Under the pieces are notes generated by a model. It made no database searches and was not told the DNA's origin. It saw only the letters and a list, made by a program, of their open reading frames with translations. DNA of 19,649 nt from an uncultured Methanomassiliicoccales archaeon. Lineage in GTDB: Archaea; Thermoplasmatota; Thermoplasmata; SG8-5. Shown here piece by piece: positions 7,168-14,657 of this stretch. Location: positions 1 through 19,649 of the forward strand of contig CALKWP010000173.1 of the NCBI GenBank assembly GCA_938004075.1, read 5' to 3'. Numbering within the stretch: the first letter of the stretch is position 1; each line of letters opens with the position of its first letter. A program made the translations under genes and the position numbers.

Positions 7168-7177
7168 GATAAATATT
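7168..7177 (-). promoter_or_regulatory. TATA-like promoter of the radical SAM gene
   Basis: AATATTTATC on the minus strand is centred about 30 nt before the ATG at 7142 with no SD between, the usual geometry of a leaderless archaeal gene. It sits in the short gap after the stop of the upstream small gene (7197). Confidence 0.55.
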
Positions 7178-7196
7178 GCGGGGCGTCAGAAAACCT

Positions 7197-7400
7197 TCAG
7201 CGCGACTCCTTGGGTTTCTGCCGCTTCTTGCCCTTCTTGGAACCGGAGTGCTTCTGCCTTTTGCGCCTTGCTATCTCCCCGTAATCCAATTCGCTTTCGC
7301 CGTGGACCGGGCAGGGTTTCCCCAGTCTGCAGATGCGGCACTTCTCCTTCGGGGTCGGGTGGTTCGGGCCGACCATGTGGCCGTACTTCCTCCTGGGCAT
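7197..7400 (-). CDS. small basic protein with Cys-rich motif, function unknown
   Basis: A 67-residue protein with a single cysteine-rich centre, KCRICRLGKPCPVHG, and a very basic tail rich in Lys, Arg, Gly and Ser. The C-x2-C-x5-C-x2-H arrangement could hold one zinc ion, and the tail suggests contact with RNA, DNA or the ribosome. I do not recognise a named family. GGAGG (7407-7411) sits 6 nt before the ATG. A TATA-like TTTTTAATTCG lies about 55 nt upstream, giving a leader long enough to contain that SD. The gene is read away from coaBC across a 252-nt divergent spacer, and its stop lies about 20 nt before the radical SAM promoter. Confidence 0.7.
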   Translation of the reverse strand: MPRRKYGHMVGPNHPTPKEKCRICRLGKPCPVHGESELDYGEIARRKRQKHSGSKKGKKRQKPKESR

Positions 7401-7617
7401 CAGCAGCCTCCGGAAACGCAGAAAGGCATGGGACGAAATTGGCTTGGCGAATTAAAAATTTTCGGCCGGCTGTTCACAGAAAGATCCACATGCAAGCACT
7501 GATTTGGGATGATGTTCTCAGCACTCATAGGGTCAATCATCGCGTCGCCGCTCATCTCCCTGGTTGTCATCACGGAACGCCCTGGGCATCTGCGCCATGG
7601 ATTTTATCCTTTTCTCC

Positions 7618-7630
7618 AAAAGTTTAAATC
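7618..7630 (+). promoter_or_regulatory. TATA-like promoter of coaBC
   Basis: AAAAGTTTAAATC is centred about 28 nt before the ATG at 7653 and no SD lies between them, so the coaBC transcript is probably leaderless. This position also argues against a longer reading of the gene, whose frame is open back to 7509. The rest of the divergent spacer 7412-7617 shows no feature I can support beyond the promoter of the minus-strand gene. Confidence 0.5.
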
Positions 7631-7652
7631 CCTCCCTGAGTATGGATTATAC

Positions 7653-8831
7653 ATGCATCCCATAAACGAGATACGGGGAAGCGCGAGCGGGGTTCTCGCG
7701 GGAAAGCGCATCGTTCTGGGCATAACGGGCAGCATCGCGGCCGTCGAGGTCGTGAAGCTGGCCAGGGAGCTCGCCCGGCATGGCGCTGAAGTTATTCCTG
7801 TCATGAGCCATGCGGCAACGAAGATTATCCATCCTGATGCTGTTCATTTTGCCACTGGCAATGTTCCGATTGTCGAGCTAGATGGGGCGGTGAAGCATGT
7901 CGAGCTTTGCGGGGATTCAAAGTACAGGGCCGACCTTCTGCTTGTTGCCCCGGCAACCGCCAACACGATCTCCAAGATAGCGCACGGGATTGACGATACT
8001 TCCGTAACCACGATGGCAAGCTGCGCGATGGGCTCCGGGATGCCGATTCTCATAGTCCCGGCTATGCACGGGTCGATGTACAGCCACGAGATAATCATGG
8101 AGAATGTGGAGAAACTGAGAACCGCCGGCGTGACCTTCATCGGTCCGCGACTCCAGGAGAAGAAGGCGAAGATGGCCACCCAGGAGGACATTGTGAGAGC
8201 GGTTTGCCGCGCCCTCGGCCCGGGGGACCTGAGGAACCACAGGGTCCTGGTGATAGCTGGCTCGACCAGGGAGCCCATTGATGACGTGAGGTTCATCTCC
8301 AATGTTTCCACCGGGAGGACGGGGATCGCGCTGGCTGAGGAGGCCTACCGCCGCGGCGCCGAAGTCATCGTCTGGGCCGGGGAGGGTCTTGATGTTCCCG
8401 ATTTCGCCGCCTGCAAGCGCTTCAGGTCCGTTCGCGACCTGGAGAAGATGACAACCAAAGCCGACATCATACTGGTGCCCGCGGCCATTGCGGATTTCAC
8501 TGTCACACCGGCAAAAGGCAAGATATCATCGAAGAACGGCATGACCCTGAAGCTGGTTCCCACGGGAAAGATACTCGGGCGGCTGATGAAGACCAGCATC
8601 ATCGTCGGGTTCAAGGCGGAGACCGGGATAACGGCCAAGGAGCTGGAGAAGCGCGCCAGAGCCAGGATGGAGGAGCATGACCTTGACCTCATGGTGGCTA
8701 ACCTTCTGGAAGATGTCAAGCCGGAGACGACGACGGCGCTTCTCCTAGCGCCCGGAAAGAAGGCCGTGCAGTTCAAGGGCAGGAAAACTGAGCTGGCCAT
8801 AGCCATCTTTGACATGATAACGGAGGCATGA
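7653..8831 (+). CDS. coaBC: bifunctional phosphopantothenoylcysteine decarboxylase / phosphopantothenate-cysteine ligase
   Basis: CoaBC (Dfp) couples 4'-phosphopantothenate with cysteine and decarboxylates the product to 4'-phosphopantetheine in coenzyme A synthesis. The 392 residues match the usual length. The N-terminal flavoprotein domain shows GITGSIAA (23-30), a probable catalytic His near 82 (VKHVEL), APATANTISKIAHG, and PAMHGSM (136-142) where the family usually has PAMN. The C-terminal ligase domain begins around 195 with VLVIAGSTREPIDDVRFISN and an STGR motif. I start at ATG 7653, because the TATA-like box lies 28 nt before it and the upstream 48 residues of open frame have no family match. 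The next gene, pantoate kinase, begins 1 nt after the stop, so two steps of the archaeal CoA route are in one operon. Confidence 0.93.
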   Translation: MHPINEIRGSASGVLAGKRIVLGITGSIAAVEVVKLARELARHGAEVIPVMSHAATKIIHPDAVHFATGNVPIVELDGAVKHVELCGDSKYRADLLLVAPATANTISKIAHGIDDTSVTTMASCAMGSGMPILIVPAMHGSMYSHEIIMENVEKLRTAGVTFIGPRLQEKKAKMATQEDIVRAVCRALGPGDLRNHRVLVIAGSTREPIDDVRFISNVSTGRTGIALAEEAYRRGAEVIVWAGEGLDVPDFAACKRFRSVRDLEKMTTKADIILVPAAIADFTVTPAKGKISSKNGMTLKLVPTGKILGRLMKTSIIVGFKAETGITAKELEKRARARMEEHDLDLMVANLLEDVKPETTTALLLAPGKKAVQFKGRKTELAIAIFDMITEA

Positions 8832-8832
8832 G

Positions 8833-9681
8833 ATGAAGGCGTTCTGCCCCGGGCATGTGACCGGGTTCTTTGCCATAGAGGACGGCGCACCCGTGCCTGA
8901 GAAGAAAGGCTCCAGGGGTGCCGGGTTTTGTGTGGAGCTTGGCGCGACCGCGGATGTTTCCATTTCAGATGAAACTGCAATATTCTTTGGAGAAGAGCCC
9001 GCCGACGCGCCCGTCACCCGCAGGGCGCTTGATATCCTGGCGCCCAGAAATCATTTCACTGTGAGAATCGATCATCAGGCACCCATGGGCCAGGGCTTCG
9101 GCATGAGCGCAGCCGGGACTTTCGCGGCATGCCTTGCGGCCGCGATGGAGCTGGGCATCCCGGATCCCAAGTACGCGGCCTTGAGGGCGACGCATATCGC
9201 AGAGGTCGAGAACCGAACTGGGCTGGGTGACGCGGTCGCGCAGAGCGTGGGCGGGTTCGTCCACAGGCTCGAACCGGGGGTGCCGCCGCACGGCGAGCTT
9301 CAAAGGTTGAATTTCCCGGCAAAAGAAGTCGTATTCTGCATACTTGGCCAGCCCATAAAAACATCTTCCATTCTCACGGATTTCGATGCCCGCGCAAGAA
9401 TCAGGGATTCCGGAAACATCTGCCTTCGGGATTTCGAGAATGTGCCCGGGTTTGATGAATTTCTCGACATATCCTGGGTGTTCGCCAGGGACTCCGGGCT
9501 CGCAACCGAGAAGATGGTGAAGGTGCTCGGCAACATCAACGGTATCGGAAAAGGCAGCATGGTGATGCTGGGGAACTCGATTTTCGCGTTCGGGGATTGC
9601 GACGCCATCGAGCAGAAGTTCAAGGGCTGGGGCACGGTCATCAGGACCAGGGTCTCGGAAGCCGGGGCGCATAATCTATGA
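8833..9681 (+). CDS. pantoate kinase (archaeal GHMP family)
   Basis: Archaea make 4'-phosphopantothenate by phosphorylating pantoate first, using a GHMP-family kinase, and then adding beta-alanine with phosphopantothenate synthetase. This 282-residue protein has the typical beginning MKAFCPGHVTGFF and the ATP-binding loop PMGQGFGMSAAGTF (84-97), followed by ENRTGLGDAVAQSVGGFVHR, where the Asp and Gly cluster is characteristic. The neighbouring coaBC strengthens the assignment. ATG 8833 is preceded by GGAGG (8822-8826) with 6-nt spacing, inside the end of coaBC, so translation is probably coupled. The stop codon touches the stop of the convergent DUF357 gene with no spacer. Confidence 0.9.
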   Translation: MKAFCPGHVTGFFAIEDGAPVPEKKGSRGAGFCVELGATADVSISDETAIFFGEEPADAPVTRRALDILAPRNHFTVRIDHQAPMGQGFGMSAAGTFAACLAAAMELGIPDPKYAALRATHIAEVENRTGLGDAVAQSVGGFVHRLEPGVPPHGELQRLNFPAKEVVFCILGQPIKTSSILTDFDARARIRDSGNICLRDFENVPGFDEFLDISWVFARDSGLATEKMVKVLGNINGIGKGSMVMLGNSIFAFGDCDAIEQKFKGWGTVIRTRVSEAGAHNL

Positions 9682-9978
9682 TCACTCGCTCAGAGTGAAG
9701 AGAACATCATCCCTGCCCACATCGAAAAGCCCCAGGCGGGCGCCTGCATCCAGCCATCCATGCGCATAGTTCACGCAAGCGAATGCGTTAACGAAATCGC
9801 CTTCAGCGAAGAAATGATTCGCGTCCCTGAAATACGCTTCAGCCATGCCCAGAAAATCATGCGCCAGCCTGTGGTGGTGAGATGGTTCCGGCGCCGCTAC
9901 CTTCACCTTCTTCAGCGCCGCAGAGGTTTTCTCCAGGTAGCTGGCAAGATGCTCTCTGGTAATTTCCGACCTCTTCAT
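9682..9978 (-). CDS. DUF357 family protein
   Basis: A 98-residue all-helical protein recognised as archaeal DUF357 by its closing segment AEAYFRDANHFFAEGDFVNAF followed by NYAHGWLDAGARLG. The family is confined largely to archaea and has no established function. Its helical hairpin form resembles HEPN/MNT-type or small regulatory helical bundles, but the sequence shows no catalytic Rx4-6H motif. The start ATG lies 122 nt inside the 3' part of the upstream membrane-protein gene, in another frame, and has no SD, so it may depend on translational coupling. The stop abuts that of pantoate kinase on the other strand. Confidence 0.8.
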   Translation of the reverse strand: MKRSEITREHLASYLEKTSAALKKVKVAAPEPSHHHRLAHDFLGMAEAYFRDANHFFAEGDFVNAFACVNYAHGWLDAGARLGLFDVGRDDVLFTLSE

Positions 9979-10537
9979 GGGCCACTGGAATGGGCTTGGG
10001 GTTTATTAGGTCTGCGGCGAACCGCTCCAGGCGGTCTATCCAGTCGGGAATCCAGCGCTCGCGGCGGCGGTGCTTTGCCAGCTCCCTCATCTCCAGGTAG
10101 TACCATGTGACCAATAGCAGGAAATAAGATGCGGCCAGCAACCGATAGTCGCTCCACGCGAATCCGCTGACGTAAACATTCGGAAGCACCGGGTAAAGGA
10201 ATCTGGTTGCGAACATGCCATCGTGGAAAGGGATGTCCATGCAGATGTGGAACGCCCATGCCGACATGGCTGGCAGAAGCCGCGGCTGCAGCTTCCAGAC
10301 TATGATGGCGGCAATCCCGAACACCACGAAACTGTGCAAAAGATGGTACAGCACCATGAACGCCGGCGGCAGGGACGCCATGGCCTCCGAGAAATTCCCG
10401 TCGGAGCCGAACAGCGCGTAGAGCATGATGAGAAAGAAGCCAGCATCCGGCAGGAGCGCGAATATTATGGCTTCGTCCTGCCACAGCTTGTTGCGGGTGA
10501 GCATGGAGGTCCAGAGGACATGGGAGAACAGGTCCAT
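9857..10537 (-). CDS. membrane protein, YdjM/DUF457-like
   Basis: A 226-residue protein with about four or five hydrophobic helices. It begins MDLFSHVLWTSML, where the early His matches the start of YdjM/DUF457 membrane proteins (called LexA-regulated or metal-dependent hydrolase-like). It contains LLHSFVVFG and FHICMDIPFHDGMF, a conserved His/Asp segment on the membrane surface. The biochemical role of the family is uncertain. The final 40 residues, from about HEEVGNYQ, are hydrophilic and Gly/Glu/Pro-rich, unlike the rest, and are read across the DUF357 start in another frame. The ancestral stop may have been lost or a sequencing error may be present. No SD is seen; a TATA-like box 29 nt before the ATG indicates a leaderless start. 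Confidence 0.7.
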   Translation of the reverse strand: MDLFSHVLWTSMLTRNKLWQDEAIIFALLPDAGFFLIMLYALFGSDGNFSEAMASLPPAFMVLYHLLHSFVVFGIAAIIVWKLQPRLLPAMSAWAFHICMDIPFHDGMFATRFLYPVLPNVYVSGFAWSDYRLLAASYFLLLVTWYYLEMRELAKHRRRERWIPDWIDRLERFAADLINPKPIPVAHEEVGNYQRASCQLPGENLCGAEEGEGSGAGTISPPQAGA

Positions 10538-10560
10538 GTTAGGTTCATATGATTTTTCTA

Positions 10561-10572
10561 GGATAAATATTC
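10561..10572 (-). promoter_or_regulatory. TATA-like promoter of the membrane protein/DUF357 operon
   Basis: GAATATTTATCC on the minus strand is centred about 29 nt before ATG 10537, with no SD between. It lies in the short spacer after the methyltransferase stop at 10598. Confidence 0.55.
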
Positions 10573-10597
10573 ATTGGTACAGCCTTTTGTAAGTGGT

Positions 10598-11227
10598 TCA
10601 GGATTTCTCGCACATGCACAAGTATGCGAAGCTCCCGCTGAACCTGTGGAGCTTGATTATCTTGAAGCCCGCCTTCCTGGCCAATCCCGGAACGTCCAGC
10701 GATATGTCAGTGAACCCGGCCCGCCACATCACCGCTTTGAGGTACCGGTACCTCAGCGATGCCCTTCCCTGGGGATTCCCGGTGTCCAGTATGGATAGCC
10801 TGGCACCCGGTTTCAAAACGCGGGCCACTTCCATCATGGCTTTTTCCGGTTCGGGGAATGATGTGAATGCGAATGTTGCCAGCGCGGCGTCGAAGCATGC
10901 ATCCGGGTAAGACAATCCTGTCATATCCCCGACAACGGCCTCGGCATGCTTTGCTATGCCTTTCTTCCTTATCCTGGCATTGGCCCTTTCGATCATGGGC
11001 CCAGAGAAATCGATGCCTGTGACTCGGCCGCCGGCGCCGAGCTTCGATGCCAGGTAGGGGATGATCGCGCCGGTTCCGGTGCCGACATCCAGCACCCGCG
11101 AATTCGGGGAAAGCTCAAGGATGTCGACGGCAAGTCTCTTCTGGTCATTGACCCCGCCCAGGTCGAATGCGTCATAGAAACGGCTCCACCTGTCGTACTT
11201 CTTCCTGACGCGCTCCGTCCCGACCAT
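10598..11227 (-). CDS. class I SAM-dependent methyltransferase, UbiE/MenG-like
   Basis: A 209-residue class I methyltransferase. The opening RKKYDRWSRFYDAFDLGGVND resembles the N-terminus of UbiE/MenG and related small-molecule methyltransferases. Motif I is RVLDVGTGTGAIIPYLA (44-60), the SAM ribose-binding acidic residue lies in VTGIDFSGPMIERA, motif II is near VVGDMTGLSYPDACFDAAL, and EVARVLKPGARLSILD matches motif III. The order cis-prenyltransferase then methyltransferase, with only 3 nt between the genes, suggests a lipid or isoprenoid-quinone substrate, but this is inference from context. A CEKS C-terminus completes a normal-length enzyme. Confidence 0.85.
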   Translation of the reverse strand: MVGTERVRKKYDRWSRFYDAFDLGGVNDQKRLAVDILELSPNSRVLDVGTGTGAIIPYLASKLGAGGRVTGIDFSGPMIERANARIRKKGIAKHAEAVVGDMTGLSYPDACFDAALATFAFTSFPEPEKAMMEVARVLKPGARLSILDTGNPQGRASLRYRYLKAVMWRAGFTDISLDVPGLARKAGFKIIKLHRFSGSFAYLCMCEKS

Positions 11228-11230
11228 GCC

Positions 11231-12025
11231 TCACTTCCCGTAACGCCTGGAGCGCTGCTGGTAGGACCTTATGGCTCTTAGAAAGTCGATCTTTCTGAAG
11301 CCTGGCCAGTACACATCCACGAAATACAATTCCGAGTAAGCCAGCTGCCAGAGCAGGAAGTTCGAGACCCGGACCTCGCCGCTCGTCCTCAGGATGAGGT
11401 CTGGATCCGGAAACTCTTTGGTGTAAAGGTATCCGGAGAACGTCTTCTGGTCTATCTGGTCAACGGTCATCTCCCCGGACTTGACTTTTCCCGCGATCTC
11501 CCTTATGGCCTGGACTATCTCCTCCCGGCCGCTGTAGGCGATGGCCAGGTTTAGGTGGTATGCGTCATAGCCCTTGGTCCTGTCCTCGGCATGGGCTATG
11601 GCCTTTCGCACGCTATCCGGCAAAATGTCGATCATGCCCAGCGCACGTATCCTTATCTGATGCCTGTGAACGCGCTCGTCCTCCGCGACCTTGTAAAAAC
11701 TCTCCTCGAACAGCTTCATCAGCTCGTCTATCTCGTCCTTGTTCCTGGACAGGTTCTCAGAAGAGAAAGCGTAGACCGTGAGTATCTTGATGTCGACCTC
11801 AACACACCAGTTCAGAATCTCCTCGAGCTTGTTCCGGCCCTCCTTGTGGCCGTCCGATACTATTAGCCCCAGCTCCCTGGCGAAGCGTCTGTTCCCGTCC
11901 ATGATGATGGCGACGTGCTTAGGGGGCGGCGATTGCACAACTTCCTTGAGCAAGCGCTTCTCGTACTGCTTGTAGGCGGTATCGGCTATGATGCTGGATT
12001 TGTGGCTTGTTGATTTTGCTGCCAT
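11231..12025 (-). CDS. uppS: cis-prenyltransferase (undecaprenyl/polyprenyl diphosphate synthase family)
   Basis: This family extends an allylic diphosphate with isopentenyl diphosphate in cis, making the long polyprenol carrier used for archaeal N-glycan and surface-polymer assembly. The 264-residue protein has all family blocks: HVAIIMDGNRRFAR (37-50, with catalytic Asp43), DGHKEGRNKLEE, VYAFSSENLSR, LNLAIAYSGREEIVQA and the IPP-binding RTSGEVRVSNFLLWQLAYSE. A Lys-rich helix (residues 15-30) precedes the core. The open frame runs upstream to a TTG at 12085, but the ATG at 12025 lies about 31 nt after an excellent TATA-like box, so I take it as the start. The gene leads a two-gene unit with the methyltransferase and is divergent from the DUF3783 gene. 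Confidence 0.92.
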   Translation of the reverse strand: MAAKSTSHKSSIIADTAYKQYEKRLLKEVVQSPPPKHVAIIMDGNRRFARELGLIVSDGHKEGRNKLEEILNWCVEVDIKILTVYAFSSENLSRNKDEIDELMKLFEESFYKVAEDERVHRHQIRIRALGMIDILPDSVRKAIAHAEDRTKGYDAYHLNLAIAYSGREEIVQAIREIAGKVKSGEMTVDQIDQKTFSGYLYTKEFPDPDLILRTSGEVRVSNFLLWQLAYSELYFVDVYWPGFRKIDFLRAIRSYQQRSRRYGK

Positions 12026-12050
12026 AGGCCCGCTCGTCCAAATGGGGACA

Positions 12051-12062
12051 TGGTATAAAAGG
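12051..12062 (-). promoter_or_regulatory. strong TATA-like promoter of the cis-prenyltransferase gene
   Basis: CCTTTTATACCA on the minus strand is close to the archaeal consensus TATA box and lies about 31 nt before ATG 12025. It predicts a leader of only a few nt, and no SD is present. The divergent DUF3783 gene starts at 12119; its own promoter is not clear. Confidence 0.6.
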
Positions 12063-12118
12063 TATGCCGGGGGCAGCAGTTTCAAGTAGTCTGAAATGAA
12101 TCATTCTTCGGCAACATT

Positions 12119-12520
12119 ATGGCGGATGGCGGAGAACTGAACGATTGCCTCGGCATTATGCTCCATGGTTATGACGAGGAGCAGGCGGAAATCATCGGAG
12201 ATTGCCTCAGGGGCATTGCTGGCCGGGATGTGCTCGTATTCGGAGGCGCTGAAGAGGGCCGCACCGTTGCGGAGATAATAGAGGGAGCGCCAGGTGGCGG
12301 ATTTGAACCAGAAGGCATCGGAATGCTGATGTTCCTGGGGTTCGATGACCGCCTGATAGATGCCGCTCTGCGCGCCTTCCCCAGGGATCTGTCAAGGCCG
12401 ATATTTTGCACGCTGACAGAGAACAACGTAAACTGGACTGTCTCTCATCTGATGGAGCACCTTCTGGAAGAGAAGAGATGCTGGGAGCAGCGCAAGATCG
12501 ACGCAGATGCCTCAGATTAA
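12119..12520 (+). CDS. DUF3783 domain protein
   Basis: A 133-residue soluble protein. The C-terminal half contains RPIFCTLTENNVNWTVSHLM followed by HLLEEKRCWEQR, the signature by which I recognise DUF3783, a small domain of unknown function found in archaea and some bacteria. The N-terminal half (ELNDCLGIMLHGYDEEQAE and RDVLVFGGAEEG) has an alternating strand-helix pattern, perhaps a small alpha/beta fold. The 3' end overlaps the DUF1015 gene tail to tail by 9 nt. No SD is evident upstream of the ATG; the only AT-rich element at the right distance, near 12091-12102, is weak. No partner gene is next to it on the same strand, so context does not suggest a role. Confidence 0.75.
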   Translation: MADGGELNDCLGIMLHGYDEEQAEIIGDCLRGIAGRDVLVFGGAEEGRTVAEIIEGAPGGGFEPEGIGMLMFLGFDDRLIDAALRAFPRDLSRPIFCTLTENNVNWTVSHLMEHLLEEKRCWEQRKIDADASD

Positions 12521-13744
12521 GTGCACGACAACGCCGGACCTCAGCTTCGGCTCGAACCAGGTGGATTTCGGGGGCATCACGTTGCCGCTGTCCGCAACGG
12601 CGAACAGCTGGTCCAGCGTCACCGGGTAAAGGGAGAACGCCACCTTGAACTTCCCCGAGTTCACCAGCTTCTCCAGCTCTCCTGTCCCGCGGATTCCGCC
12701 TACGAACTTTATGCGATTGTTTGTTCGGGGGTCATCGATGCCGAGTACCGGCCCCAGAAGGTTGTCCTGGAGGATGCTAGCATCAATGCTCTTGACCGGG
12801 TCGTTCGCAGGGTATGAGCCCGGCTTCGGCTCAAGGGAGTGCCACATGCCGCCGATGTACATGGAGAATTTATGTACTGAATCGGGACTGGCGCTTGCAT
12901 TGGACTTGATGATGAAATTGTCCCCGACCAGCTGCATGAACTCTTTCGCATCGAGGCCGTTCAGGTCCATCACGGCGCGGTTGTATGCCATTATCTTCAT
13001 GTGGCTCTTGGGGAATATCACCGCAAGGAAGAAGTTGTACTCCTCGTCGCCCCTGTGCTTCGGGTTGTGGTCGCGCCGCTGCCTGGCGACTATGGTGCCC
13101 GCGGCGCTGCGGTGATGCCCATCTGCAACGTAGAGATGCGGAATTTTCTGGAATATCTTCGAGATCTCAGCTGTGAATTCTTTTCTGACAAGCCAGAGCG
13201 TGTGCCGGACGTTGTCAGAAGAGGTGAAATCATATTCCGGCTCGGCTGAACAGACATCTGCCTGGATGCAATTGAGCCGCTTGTCGTCTGGGTATGTGAG
13301 AAAGACCGGACCGACTTGAGCGTTGAGCGCCATGATGTGCCGCACCCTGTCGTTCTCCTTCTCGGGGCGCGTGAACTCATGCTTTTTGATTTTACCTGCC
13401 TCGTAATCGTCTGCAGAGACAGTCGCAACGAGCCCGACCTGCGCGTGGTTGTTCATTATCTGGCGGTAGAAGTAGAAAATGGGTTCCTTGTCCTGAGACA
13501 TCAGCCCTTCGTTGATGAATCTCTTGAGATTCTCGGCGCCCCTCGCATACACCTTTTCGCTGTACGGGTCAGTGTCTGGCGGCAAATCTATCTCGGGCTT
13601 GTTGATATGCAGAAAACTGATGTCATTGCCCTTCGCCATCTCTCTGGCCTCATTCGAATCCAGAACGTCGTACGGCGGCGCGGCCAGCTTTCCGGCGATG
13701 TCCTTTCTGGGCCTCAGGCCCGCGAACGGTCTTACGCAAACCAT
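12512..13744 (-). CDS. DUF1015 family protein, serine-operon associated
   Basis: The 410-residue protein is the DUF1015 family: it begins VRPFAGLRPRKDIAGKLAAPPYDVL and contains KHEFTRPEKENDR (121-133), the highly conserved ADGHHRSAA (207-215) and a C-terminal PKSTWFEPKLRSGVVVHL. The conserved His pair and charged residues look catalytic or phosphate-binding. I know no firmly established activity. It is the last gene of an aminotransferase-serA-DUF1015 operon, with only 4 nt between the serA stop and this ATG. The SD GAGGAAGTGA lies within the serA 3' end. Because SerA and the aminotransferase give phosphoserine and no SerB-like phosphatase is present, a role in the last step of serine formation or in using phosphoserine is plausible but unproven. 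The stop overlaps the DUF3783 stop by 9 nt. Confidence 0.88.
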   Translation of the reverse strand: MVCVRPFAGLRPRKDIAGKLAAPPYDVLDSNEAREMAKGNDISFLHINKPEIDLPPDTDPYSEKVYARGAENLKRFINEGLMSQDKEPIFYFYRQIMNNHAQVGLVATVSADDYEAGKIKKHEFTRPEKENDRVRHIMALNAQVGPVFLTYPDDKRLNCIQADVCSAEPEYDFTSSDNVRHTLWLVRKEFTAEISKIFQKIPHLYVADGHHRSAAGTIVARQRRDHNPKHRGDEEYNFFLAVIFPKSHMKIMAYNRAVMDLNGLDAKEFMQLVGDNFIIKSNASASPDSVHKFSMYIGGMWHSLEPKPGSYPANDPVKSIDASILQDNLLGPVLGIDDPRTNNRIKFVGGIRGTGELEKLVNSGKFKVAFSLYPVTLDQLFAVADSGNVMPPKSTWFEPKLRSGVVVHLI

Positions 13745-13748
13745 GTAA

Positions 13749-14657
13749 TCACTTCCTCGCCAGTTCTTGTAGGACTGCTTCGGCTACCATGACGCCTGCC
13801 CTGTGCTGGCCTTCGTCGGTTTGAGCGCCGATATGCGGGGTGCATATCAGGTTGGGCAATTCCAGAAGCCTGCTGCCGGTCGGAGGTTCGTTCTCGAACA
13901 CGTCCAGGCAGGCCGCCCGGACCTTGCCGGACTTCATCGCGTCGTAGAGCGCATCCTCATCAATGGTCCCGCCCCTGGCGACATTGAGTATGACCACTCC
14001 GTCCTTCATGGACGCAAATTGCTTCTTCGATATCATATGCTTGGTTTCCGGAGTCAGAGGTAGGTGAAGCGTTATGAAATCGCTCCTGGCCACAAGGTCG
14101 TCGAGGCTCACATTCTCATATTTATCGCTCTTGACGTAAGGATCGTAAGCCAGGATGTTCATGCCGAATGCGACCGCTCGCTCCGCGACTGCCTGGCCGA
14201 TGCGGCCTATACCTGCGATTCCCAGCGTCTTTCCGTATGCTTCCTTGCCCTTCAGTGTCTTCTTCTCCCACTTTCCAGCCTTGGTGGTGTTGGTGCCCGC
14301 GACCACGTCGCGGCAGGAAGCCAGTATGAAAGTGAAGGTGAGCTCGGCAACGGAGATCGTTGTGGCTGTGGGTGTGTTCACGACCTTGATTCCTTTCGCT
14401 TTCGCGTGCTCCGCATCGACATTGTCCAGGCCTATGCCGGCGCGGCCGATGACCTTGAGCTTCGGCGCGGCGTCGATGAGCGCCTTGGTGACCTTGGTGG
14501 CGGCGCGCACGACAATGGCATCGCAATCATGTATGAGCTTCGGAAGGTTCTCCTTGGGCTCGTCCCAGGCCTTGACCACCTCATGGCCGGCGGCCTCCAT
14601 CTTCTTGACGCCCTCCGCCGCAAGCTTGTCCGAGACCAGTATCTTCAACTCACTCAC
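13749..14657 (-). CDS. serA: D-3-phosphoglycerate dehydrogenase, short form
   Basis: SerA oxidises 3-phosphoglycerate to 3-phosphohydroxypyruvate with NAD+, the entry to serine synthesis. The 302 residues cover only the substrate- and nucleotide-binding domains; the C-terminal ASB and ACT domains of the long form are absent, so serine feedback through ACT is not expected. Visible motifs are RAATKVTKALIDAAPKLKVI, GRAGIGLDNVD, the Rossmann loop GIAGIGRIGQAVAE (146-159), NVARGGTIDEDAL with catalytic Arg229, DVFENEPP and the catalytic His275 in CTPHIGAQT. A related 2-hydroxyacid dehydrogenase is possible, but the operon with a class V aminotransferase supports SerA. The start overlaps the aminotransferase 3' end by 8 nt. 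Confidence 0.92.
   Translation of the reverse strand: MSELKILVSDKLAAEGVKKMEAAGHEVVKAWDEPKENLPKLIHDCDAIVVRAATKVTKALIDAAPKLKVIGRAGIGLDNVDAEHAKAKGIKVVNTPTATTISVAELTFTFILASCRDVVAGTNTTKAGKWEKKTLKGKEAYGKTLGIAGIGRIGQAVAERAVAFGMNILAYDPYVKSDKYENVSLDDLVARSDFITLHLPLTPETKHMISKKQFASMKDGVVILNVARGGTIDEDALYDAMKSGKVRAACLDVFENEPPTGSRLLELPNLICTPHIGAQTDEGQHRAGVMVAEAVLQELARK

Noticed and set aside
7509..7652. 48-residue N-terminal extension of CoaBC
   Set aside because: It lies upstream of the TATA-like box at 7618-7630 and does not resemble any part of the CoaBC family.
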